Shown here in pieces: positions 32,542 through 39,467 of a stretch of 64,000 bases of DNA (the first letter of the stretch is position 1; each line of letters opens with the position of its first letter). The notes beneath the pieces are model-generated. The model ran no database searches. It worked only from the letters and a program-made list of their open reading frames with translations, and was not told where the DNA came from. Source of the stretch: DTKD01 sp964494345 (lineage in GTDB: Bacteria; Armatimonadota; UBA5829). The stretch spans positions 496,001 through 560,000 of the forward strand of contig CAZBSI010000001.1 of the NCBI GenBank assembly GCA_964494345.1. Direction: 5' to 3'. The position numbers were made by a program, and so were the translations under genes.

Positions 32542-33272
32542 AAAAAGTATTCGAGAGACCGAAAGCGTTAACTGACGTTGAGTTCACATATTGTCCGGGA
32601 TGCATACACAGCATAGTCCACCGCATGGTCGCCGAGGTGATGGACGAGTTATCTATCACAGACAACACCATCGGCGTTTGCCCGGTCGGATGCGCGGTGT
32701 TTATGTATGATTATATGGCCTGCGATATGGTGGAAGCAGCCCACGGAAGAGCGCCGGCCGTCGCAACAGGTATTAAGCGCGTAATGCCGGATAGCTTTGT
32801 GTGGGCATACCAGGGCGATGGTGACCTTGCGTCGATTGGAACCGCCGAGATTATCCACGCAGCCGCAAGGGGCGAGAGGATATCCATTATCTTCATAAAT
32901 AACACCACTTACGGCATGACGGGCGGCCAAATGGCTCCGACGACGCTGGTGGGACAGAGGGCATCGACTTGCCCCAGTGGCAGAGATCCCGTGCAGGCCG
33001 GATATCCGATTCGGGTAAGTGAGATGCTTGCGACACTCGACGGGCCATCTTACATTGCTCGCGTGGCGCCAACCTCACCGGCTGGCCTGGTAAAGACTAA
33101 AAGCGCAATTAAGAAGGCGTTTCAAAACCAACTGGATGGCAAAAGATTCTCCCTGGTGGAAGTGCTGTCGAACTGCCCTACCCATTGGAGGATGACGCCG
33201 ATTGAGAGTTTCAAGTGGATTGATGAGAATATGACGCCGGTATTCCCGTTGGGCGTGTTTGTCGATAGGTGA
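32538..33272 (+). CDS. 2-oxoacid:ferredoxin oxidoreductase, beta (TPP-binding) subunit
   Basis: 244 residues. YCPGCIHSIVHRMVAEV and CPVGCAVFMYDYM supply the proximal-cluster cysteines. The thiamin pyrophosphate motif runs GDGDLASIGTAEIIHAAARG to NNTTYGMTGGQMAPTT. It catalyses decarboxylation of the 2-oxoacid to the hydroxyalkyl-TPP and CoA ester with electrons going to the ferredoxin subunit. Coupled to the alpha gene by an ATGA overlap; the gamma gene starts ten bases on. Confidence 0.93.
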   Translation: MKKVFERPKALTDVEFTYCPGCIHSIVHRMVAEVMDELSITDNTIGVCPVGCAVFMYDYMACDMVEAAHGRAPAVATGIKRVMPDSFVWAYQGDGDLASIGTAEIIHAAARGERISIIFINNTTYGMTGGQMAPTTLVGQRASTCPSGRDPVQAGYPIRVSEMLATLDGPSYIARVAPTSPAGLVKTKSAIKKAFQNQLDGKRFSLVEVLSNCPTHWRMTPIESFKWIDENMTPVFPLGVFVDR

Positions 33273-33282
33273 GGAGAACAAT

Positions 33283-33825
33283 ATGCTAAGGCACCAGGAA
33301 GTAAAAATAGTTGGAATGGGCGGCCAGGGCATAATGGTCATAGGACAACTGCTCGCACACGCTGTCGTTATGGAGGGAGCCAACGTGGTATGGTTCCCAA
33401 CTTATGGCCCGGAGACTCGCGGAGGACTGGCGGAATGCACTGTGATTGTCTCACCCGATGAGATCGGCTCACCGGTTACGGCTGCTCCAGACGTGCTTAT
33501 AGCGATGACCCAGCCGCTGCTGGATAAATTCGCCCCAACCGTTAAGGCCGGTGGAATGATATTCGTCAACACATCCCTTGCCGAGACTCCGGCCTATCGC
33601 AGCGATTGCAAAATAATCGAAATCCCAGCCACTGACATCGCCACCGAATTGGGCAACGCCAAGACCGCGAATATGGTGATGCTCGGCGGATACGTCGGGA
33701 TGCTCAAACCAGTGAAGCTAGAATCATTGAATGCTTCGTTGGAAGAGGTCCTGCCGGCACACAACCACCGGTTCATCCCCGTGAATACTGCTGCTCTGAC
33801 CAAAGGCGCGGAGCTTGTAGCTTAA
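33283..33825 (+). CDS. 2-oxoacid:ferredoxin oxidoreductase, gamma subunit
   Basis: 180 residues, the CoA-binding subunit. VKIVGMGGQGIMVIGQLLAHA and WFPTYGPETRGGLAECTV are the diagnostic motifs. ATG 33283 follows GAGGAGAAC; a longer frame from 33259 would start inside the previous gene and add MSIGEENN. Last gene of the operon, followed by a strong hairpin. Confidence 0.92.
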   Translation: MLRHQEVKIVGMGGQGIMVIGQLLAHAVVMEGANVVWFPTYGPETRGGLAECTVIVSPDEIGSPVTAAPDVLIAMTQPLLDKFAPTVKAGGMIFVNTSLAETPAYRSDCKIIEIPATDIATELGNAKTANMVMLGGYVGMLKPVKLESLNASLEEVLPAHNHRFIPVNTAALTKGAELVA

Positions 33826-33833
33826 AGCAGCCA

Positions 33834-33864
33834 ACGGCCGCAGTCAGAGTGCGACTGCGGCCGT
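33834..33864. terminator. Strong hairpin between the oxidoreductase operon and the Lys-rich gene
   Basis: ACGGCCGCAGTC (33834-33845) pairs perfectly with GACTGCGGCCGT (33853-33864), loop of seven. On the plus strand it is followed by GTGTATTCTCTATTCTT. Likely terminator for the plus operon and usable by the convergent small gene. The stem core CGGCCGCAG is the same as at 18584. Confidence 0.7.
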
Positions 33865-33873
33865 GTGTATTCT

Positions 33874-34011
33874 CTATTCTTCCGTAGTGAAATTCTTCTC
33901 GATCGAGAATCCCTTAGTGGTCTTCTCTTCCTGTTTCACTTTCTTCGCTGCTTTCTTTTCCTTAACGCTTTTTTTTGCCGCTTTCGGTTCTTTGCGGATG
34001 TCGCCTCTCAT
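33874..34011 (-). CDS. Small Lys/Glu-rich basic protein (45 residues)
   Basis: Found by reading the gap on the minus strand; below the size limit of routine gene callers. ATG at 34011 is preceded by AGGGG nine bases upstream, and a TATATA box lies about 40 bases further. The product has 13 Lys and 7 Glu, arranged in two similar blocks (KAAKKSVKEK and KAAKKVKQEEK), then FSIEKNFTTEE. No membrane or signal segment. The composition resembles small nucleic-acid- or ribosome-associated proteins, but no family is recognised. Clean stop and convergent terminator support a real gene. Function unknown. Confidence 0.6.
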   Translation of the reverse strand: MRGDIRKEPKAAKKSVKEKKAAKKVKQEEKTTKGFSIEKNFTTEE

Positions 34012-34100
34012 CTCATAACACCCCTATCTTGAGGTAAATCTTCTATTTCTATATAAGCCAATTCCACAAGTCGCCGAATATTTCCTTCTTTGAAGTAACA

Positions 34101-35573
34101 CTACAGCCTTGCTTCGAGCTTATTGGTGAATTCCACCATTTTCGACCGGAAGCCTCGTAAGTCTGCCGGGGTCAGTTTGTCGAGCGGTTTTACCAGAAAT
34201 GCTGCAAGATACGACTCCGTGGAGGCAATATAATCTTTGTCTGCCTGCCGTTTTTTGTCTTTAAGTTCGCGCAGCGCTTTCATGTATGTCGTTATATAGC
34301 GGGTATCGACCACGCCTTCACGCATCGCCATGCACAGCATAGAATCAAGTCTGGCCGGCTGATCTCCTTCGCCTTTAGGCATCCAAAACGGCATACAGCC
34401 ATAAAGCCCGCTGCGCCATAACGCTATGCCCGAGTTTATGCGGTTCTCTCTGACACTGCGTCGTGCATCCCACCAATACCATTCCCATTTTGCAGTGCGT
34501 TCAGTCCCGCCGTTAATCAGCGCCTGCACATACGGCATATCTATGTTGTAATTGATGGCGTTGCACACGGGCAGCAGTTTCTCTGCGGTGCCGGGATCCG
34601 ACACGGTAGCAGCAACCTGACACCCAGCCTGTTTGAACAAACGCGCCTTTTCTATCGCAGCAGATGTCTCCTCTTCAGTGCAAGGGTTGTTGGCACAGAA
34701 TTGAAATGCCGTTGTTATTCCGGCAGCTCGTTTAGCAGCCTCAACCGCCTTGACATCCTCAAAAGAAGGTATGCTGCAGCCGGATGCGAACGCAAGCACC
34801 GGAGTGCCGCCGAGCAGCCCGGCGCTGCTGCAGGTGCGCAACACATCTCCGATTTTGTCCGGCTCTGCGTTGATAGCAATCGCCCGAAAGCCCATCGCGG
34901 CCACCGAGCGCACCAATTCCGCATACGTCTCAGCTCCAATCGTCGAATCCCCTTCTCCGAATGGGGTCAACGAAGTGTAGAGGGCATATTGCTTGGATGA
35001 TCCAATCAGGCGCATAGCTATGACATTCAGTTCAATACCAACAACATCCCACTGCTTTCCTTCCAAGTTAATACCCACATAGCCGCGATAAAGTCCGGGT
35101 TTAGTTCCTCTGGGTATGTTCACATCGACCCAGAACTGCGAAACGGCGGGACCTATCTCGATATCCTTAGTCGGGAGCAGATCATCGCCACTAATCAGCT
35201 TGACCGAGACGTTGTCGGCAGTAATTTTACCCGGCCCGATCAGGTCAGCGCCCTGGACGTTTACATTAAGCGATTTGCCGAACGTTGCCACAAAAGTCAT
35301 CGGGATAATTTGCTCCGGGCAACCAGAGGCAGTCATTTTATTTGGGCCAGTCGATGGAACAGCTTCAAACGGCTCAGCAACTACCACCTTCAAATGTTTA
35401 GGCCCTGTGGGCATCACCACCGGCACGACCTTGGGCGCTGCCGCTTTAGGAGCAGCTTTTGGAGCGGGTTTGGGCGCAGGCTTGACCACCTTTTTAGGTG
35501 CAGCAGAGGCAAACGACGCCGCCAGAATACTAAACACAGCAATTATCACACCGATTCGAGTGAGTCTGAACAT
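34101..35573 (-). CDS. Secreted DUF4091-like glycoside hydrolase-related protein
   Basis: 490 residues from ATG 35573 (GGAG upstream, signal peptide IGVIIAVFSILAASFASA); the frame could extend to 35657 but without a signal. Next is a Lys/Pro/Ala-rich linker (PAPKPAPKAAPKAAAPK), which may cross peptidoglycan. A beta-sandwich (about 70-200, with FWVDVNIPRGTKPGLYRGYV) precedes a barrel-like domain. It ends in EWYWWDARRSVRENRINSG, LWRSGLYGCMPFW and MAMREGVVDTRYITTY, a pattern I associate with DUF4091/GH123-like proteins. Catalytic residues are not clear, so it may be binding-only. Confidence 0.6.
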   Translation of the reverse strand: MFRLTRIGVIIAVFSILAASFASAAPKKVVKPAPKPAPKAAPKAAAPKVVPVVMPTGPKHLKVVVAEPFEAVPSTGPNKMTASGCPEQIIPMTFVATFGKSLNVNVQGADLIGPGKITADNVSVKLISGDDLLPTKDIEIGPAVSQFWVDVNIPRGTKPGLYRGYVGINLEGKQWDVVGIELNVIAMRLIGSSKQYALYTSLTPFGEGDSTIGAETYAELVRSVAAMGFRAIAINAEPDKIGDVLRTCSSAGLLGGTPVLAFASGCSIPSFEDVKAVEAAKRAAGITTAFQFCANNPCTEEETSAAIEKARLFKQAGCQVAATVSDPGTAEKLLPVCNAINYNIDMPYVQALINGGTERTAKWEWYWWDARRSVRENRINSGIALWRSGLYGCMPFWMPKGEGDQPARLDSMLCMAMREGVVDTRYITTYMKALRELKDKKRQADKDYIASTESYLAAFLVKPLDKLTPADLRGFRSKMVEFTNKLEARL

Positions 35574-35694
35574 AATTATCAACTCCAATAGCACAGAAAT
35601 ATGCTGCGCTTGCGGCAGCCACGCGATCTTTAGTGGCCCGGTTTTGTCGCAAGACAAATACCTGAGTCCTTACCCTTCTTCAATAGCATTCAAC

Positions 35695-36129
35695 CTATTT
35701 GGCTTTGGTGAAGTGCTCGATTCTTCTCAAGGTGGCCAGCGATACTTTTCTTCTCTCAAGAGCCTGCTGCACTTTCAGTGACAGCAACTCGAAAACGTCG
35801 ACTCCCGGGATGTTCTTTTCCACGTAGTCGAAAGCGCCGCGTTTCATACACTCGACGGCGTTGCCTACGTTGCCATAAGCAGTCAGCACGATCAATTCAG
35901 TAAATATATCCGATGCCAACGCAGCCTGAAGCACCTCAAGACCGCTGGTAGGAGACTCCATTACCATGTCGGTCACAACCACGTCATATGGCGGGTTTTG
36001 AGTGTTGATCGCGTCAATCCCTTCCTCCTGGGTCTCGGCGGTCTGCACCTCGTAACCTTCTCTTTCCAGCCTGCGCCTTACCGCGCTCCGCACTGCCTCT
36101 TCATCATCGATGACCAGTACCTTACACAC
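35695..36129 (-). CDS. Single-domain response regulator
   Basis: 144 residues, a receiver domain with no output domain. The acidic pair is in VLVIDDEEAVR, the phospho-acceptor Asp in DVVVTDMVMES, the switch Thr in VLTAYGNVG, and the conserved Lys in FDYVEKNI. A short C-terminal helix (QQALERRKVSLATLRRIEHF) follows. It is 23 bases after a GAF histidine kinase, its obvious partner. Output must come through protein interaction rather than DNA binding by this protein. Confidence 0.93.
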   Translation of the reverse strand: MCKVLVIDDEEAVRSAVRRRLEREGYEVQTAETQEEGIDAINTQNPPYDVVVTDMVMESPTSGLEVLQAALASDIFTELIVLTAYGNVGNAVECMKRGAFDYVEKNIPGVDVFELLSLKVQQALERRKVSLATLRRIEHFTKAK

Positions 36130-36152
36130 TGGGTAACCTCCCGTAATATGTT

Positions 36153-37940
36153 CTATTCATCAGCTTTGACGCGCTTTTTGCGCGGTTTGTCGCAACTACA
36201 GGGCAACAATATGGTGAACTTTGCGCCGACCCCAGGCTTGCCGCTCTCAAAAATCGTGCCGTCGTGGGCGTCGACGATGCCTTTGACAATAGACAACCCC
36301 AACCCCATACCCTTAGCTCGCGAAGTAAAGAACGGATTAAAGATTTTTGGCTTGTCTTCCGACTCTACTCCGGGGCCATTGTCTTCGAAATGTACCGCGA
36401 CATACTCTGTAGATTTATGGTTTGACCTGAGCCATTTTTTGCTTTTTTCGTCTGCAATCGCGGTAGTAACCACAACCTCCCCGCCATCCGGCTGGAAGCT
36501 GATCGCGTTTTCCAACAGTTCCGAGAAGCATCTTTTCAGCTTTGTTGGGTCCGCGCAAATCGGAGGCAGGCTCCCATCTAAATTGAGACGCAAAACACTT
36601 GCCGATCTTTTAGGGAAACTCTCTTCAACCGCCTCTTTGATTAAAGTATTTATGTTGGCTTCTACTAGTTCGATCTGAGTTGCCTTCACGAACTCGCGAA
36701 ACTCGTTGAGTATCTCTTCGAGTAGAAAAATGCCTTTCTTGACACTTTCCAGTAACCTCCATGCATCCGCCGGGTCTACATCGGGTGCTTTGAGGATATA
36801 CTCTATCTCGTTAATGTCTCCTTTGATAGCAAAGACACGATTGCCGATCATGTGCGCCGACCGCGCCGACATCTCTCCCCAGGCCGCCAATCGTTCCGTT
36901 TTCACAAGTTGTTCGACAAGTCTCGAGTTTTCCAAAGCTATGGCTAACTGGCCTGCGATAGTCGATAAGATGCGCTCTTCGTTTTCTGTGAACTCATTGC
37001 GAAACCAGGTATACGGACTCTTGCGTCGTTGGACACGCAGCACACCGAGCAATCCGCTTCGACCGAGAATCGGCACACCCATAAACGCGCCGTCTTCAAC
37101 GTTGGGAATCTCTTGGTGCAATCCTCGCCACCGTGAGTCGCTGCTTGGAGAAAGCAGCCGAATCGGTTGTTGATTTTGCGCTATCCAGCCGGTCAATCCT
37201 TCGCCGATTTCATAGACCGCCTTACCGATCATAGTCTTGAGCGGTCCGCGGGAAGCTCTCAGCACTAATTGTCCGCTGGCTCTATCAATCAAAAAAAGCG
37301 AGCAATCCTCGAAGCTCAGGGCTTCGGCGGCCACATCGAGAACCTTCTGTGGGATGGCTCCAATGTCGGTAAACCCGTTAAGTTCCTTGCCGATCTGAAC
37401 CAGCGCCATTTCTCGAGACCGGTGATCGGTCACGACCATAGCTATAACCGCCAGTTTGGCAAGAGCGAGGACGAAGTTCTCGTGATCTGTGCTGAACGCT
37501 GCCAATTGAGCGCTTTGGAGGTTGATCACTCCGCGTGTCCTGGCATCACCATCCACCAGCGGCACCGCCAGTTCGCTTTTCACGTCGTCAAAGGATCGAA
37601 TATAATATGGATCAAGCCTGACATTTGGTGCGTTATAAGAGGTCGCCGTTGCGGCAACGTGGCTGGTTATTCCCCTACCCGTCTCCTCAGAGACCTTAAG
37701 TCTACCGAGGCGTTTTTCCTCACTCCAACCTTCTCCATACGTGTAACGAACGTCCAGTTCGCCGCGATCATGATCGACAATGGCCAAAAATCCCCTCACA
37801 CACTCGCAAGCCATAACGGACTGTTCAAGTATAGTCTGCAGAATGCCGCTGATTGGCTCTCCGCTTATGACCAGACGGCTGATATCGACAACCAGCGCTG
37901 ACTCGTTTTGGAGATCGATGTTGGAGGTCTTGCTTTCCAT
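36153..37940 (-). CDS. GAF-domain sensor histidine kinase
   Basis: 595 residues, apparently soluble. Two GAF modules (about 10-165 and 185-335: ILQTILEQSVMACECVRGFL; KVLDVAAEALSFEDCSLFLI). The dimerisation helix follows, with the phospho-acceptor His in MSARSAHMIGNRVFAIKGD, an unusual H box (His-Met-Ile-Gly-Asn rather than HEIRNPL). The ATPase has NAISFQPDGGEV (N box), DNGPGVE and FNPFFTSRAKGMGLGLSIVK. No membrane helix is seen, so the signal is cytoplasmic. It ends with a basic tail (KPRKKRVKADE). It is not PrsK, because the N-terminal membrane region is absent and its partner has no sigma-54 AAA domain. Confidence 0.9.
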   Translation of the reverse strand: MESKTSNIDLQNESALVVDISRLVISGEPISGILQTILEQSVMACECVRGFLAIVDHDRGELDVRYTYGEGWSEEKRLGRLKVSEETGRGITSHVAATATSYNAPNVRLDPYYIRSFDDVKSELAVPLVDGDARTRGVINLQSAQLAAFSTDHENFVLALAKLAVIAMVVTDHRSREMALVQIGKELNGFTDIGAIPQKVLDVAAEALSFEDCSLFLIDRASGQLVLRASRGPLKTMIGKAVYEIGEGLTGWIAQNQQPIRLLSPSSDSRWRGLHQEIPNVEDGAFMGVPILGRSGLLGVLRVQRRKSPYTWFRNEFTENEERILSTIAGQLAIALENSRLVEQLVKTERLAAWGEMSARSAHMIGNRVFAIKGDINEIEYILKAPDVDPADAWRLLESVKKGIFLLEEILNEFREFVKATQIELVEANINTLIKEAVEESFPKRSASVLRLNLDGSLPPICADPTKLKRCFSELLENAISFQPDGGEVVVTTAIADEKSKKWLRSNHKSTEYVAVHFEDNGPGVESEDKPKIFNPFFTSRAKGMGLGLSIVKGIVDAHDGTIFESGKPGVGAKFTILLPCSCDKPRKKRVKADE

Positions 37941-38012
37941 AGCTTCACTCTCAGGCGCGTGTATCGCATCGCCGCCTGCATTAAAAGGTACAACTACGCC
38001 GTAAACGTCTTG

Positions 38013-38549
38013 TTAGCGTGCTCGGCCAAGAAGTTTTACTACAAATCCGTATTGTGAGTCTTCCCACATGGTAGTGGCGATCAGACGGTCGGTTTTTGTC
38101 GCTGCGCTGCGTTGATACACCTCAACTACAATCCGGTTTCTGAACTTTGCCACGTTGCGGCGAGCTGCCGTCAGGGATAGATTCTCGATATTATCGGCGC
38201 TCATATCCCCCGGAACGATAATGACAAATTTGCCTTCCGCAAAATGAGCGTCTTGCACTTGTTTGTTTTTCGCCAGGAAATCAGCAGCAAACTCGGCATG
38301 CGGCCCGTCGTCATAAGTGCCGAACGCAAGCACAGCCGGAGGAGTGCGGATGTCCTCATTTTTCATCGCGCTGCGGTGTTTTACCTGTACCATTAACAAA
38401 CCCGCGAGCGCCAACACCAAAAGTAAGCCGGCGGCCCACAATTTGTTGTTGCTGCTTAGGCGATAGAGAAATGAATTCTGATCTTCGTCCGCGTCAGTCA
38501 CATCGCGAGACCAGCCCTCGGTTCGAATCCGTCTTTTCAATCCTGCCAT
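38013..38549 (-). CDS. Single-pass membrane protein of unknown function
   Basis: 178 residues: a basic cytoplasmic N-terminus of about 40, one membrane helix (LWAAGLLLVLALAGLLMVQV), and an external domain of about 115 residues (VLAFGTYDDGPHAEFAADFL, VIIVPGDMSADNIENLSL, NRIVVEVYQRSA). The external part suggests a small alpha/beta domain, perhaps a peptidoglycan-associated or SPOR-like fold, but no signature can be confirmed. AGGAGG precedes the ATG. It sits 72 bases upstream of the kinase gene in the same direction. Confidence 0.65.
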   Translation of the reverse strand: MAGLKRRIRTEGWSRDVTDADEDQNSFLYRLSSNNKLWAAGLLLVLALAGLLMVQVKHRSAMKNEDIRTPPAVLAFGTYDDGPHAEFAADFLAKNKQVQDAHFAEGKFVIIVPGDMSADNIENLSLTAARRNVAKFRNRIVVEVYQRSAATKTDRLIATTMWEDSQYGFVVKLLGRAR

Positions 38550-38643
38550 AGTATTCGAAGCGTCCTCCTAGACTATAACGTGGAATGATTATACCAGAGT
38601 TAGCACAACTACAGCAAACGATTTGAGTTGGCAGGGCCCGGAT

Positions 38644-38673
38644 TTGACAGTGTAAATAAGGAGGCTCTATAAT
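38644..38673 (+). promoter_or_regulatory. Consensus sigma-70 type promoter
   Basis: TTGACA (38644-38649), 18 bases, TATAAT (38668-38673): both hexamers perfect. Transcript start about 38680, then AGGGACG before the ATG of the beta-helix protein at 38721. Confidence 0.75.
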
Positions 38674-38720
38674 CATTCTACCGCTGGGTTGTTCTGCGGA
38701 TTACAGGCAAGGGACGTAAT

Positions 38721-39467
38721 ATGCTGAAACCATCTGATTTCTTCGATTTGGACGGCTTCGAGTTTAGATCCATATTCGACAACGTCGATAACGTATGGGA
38801 GGTGTTGAGCCAGGTCGGCAGGTTCGCACTTGAGTATATTACCAGCGTCGATGGCGACAGCACGGTCAAGGGAGTGGTTATGCCGGGGGCCTATGTCGAC
38901 GATGTACACGCGGTTGTGATTGGCGAGGGAACGGTTGTCGAGCCAGGCGCGTTTGTGCAGGGACCGGCGATTATCGGCCGCAACTGTCAGATAAGGCACG
39001 GCGCATATATTCGTGGGCATGTCGTGATTGGCAACAACTGCATCGTTGGACATTCTACTGAGCTTAAAAACTGCATTATGATGGATACGGCGCAGGCGCC
39101 ACACTTTGCCTATGTGGGCGACAGCATTCTCGGACGCGGTGTGAACCTCGGTTCCGGCACTGTGCTCTCAAACGTGCCGATTTCCAGTTCCAAAGATCCC
39201 GAAACAGGCAAAAGACCGACGATCAAAGTGACCATCGACGGCACTACTTACGATACCGGGCTGGTCAAGTTCGGAGCTGTTGTCGGAGATTATACGCAGA
39301 CCGGATGCAACGTTGTCACTAATCCGGCCACGCTGCTGGGCAAAAATTGCCTTATCTACCCCGGCTTATCCGTGAAGAAAGGCTATTATCCGTCTGATAA
39401 GATACTCAAGCTGAAACAGGAAGTAGCCGTTGTCGAACGTATGCAATTGGCGCAGTTAAGGCAATAG
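38721..39467 (+). CDS. Left-handed beta-helix acyl/nucleotidyl-transferase-like protein (GlmU C-terminal type)
   Basis: 248 residues. After a short N-terminal region come hexapeptide repeats: AVVIGEGTVVEPGAFVQGPA, IIGRNCQIRHGAYIRGHVVI, NNCIVGHSTELKNCIM. APHFAYVGDSILGRGVNLGSG matches the acetyl-CoA site region of GlmU-like enzymes, with the catalytic-type His in PHF. There is no pyrophosphorylase domain, so it is a stand-alone hexapeptide transferase related to UDP-sugar pyrophosphorylase C-termini. Expressed from a strong promoter. The 3' end overlaps the convergent next gene by 12 bases. Confidence 0.78.
   Translation: MLKPSDFFDLDGFEFRSIFDNVDNVWEVLSQVGRFALEYITSVDGDSTVKGVVMPGAYVDDVHAVVIGEGTVVEPGAFVQGPAIIGRNCQIRHGAYIRGHVVIGNNCIVGHSTELKNCIMMDTAQAPHFAYVGDSILGRGVNLGSGTVLSNVPISSSKDPETGKRPTIKVTIDGTTYDTGLVKFGAVVGDYTQTGCNVVTNPATLLGKNCLIYPGLSVKKGYYPSDKILKLKQEVAVVERMQLAQLRQ

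Noticed and set aside
36153..37940. PrsK kinase controlling the PEP-CTERM gene
   Set aside because: No N-terminal membrane region, and the paired regulator lacks the sigma-54 AAA and DNA-binding domains.
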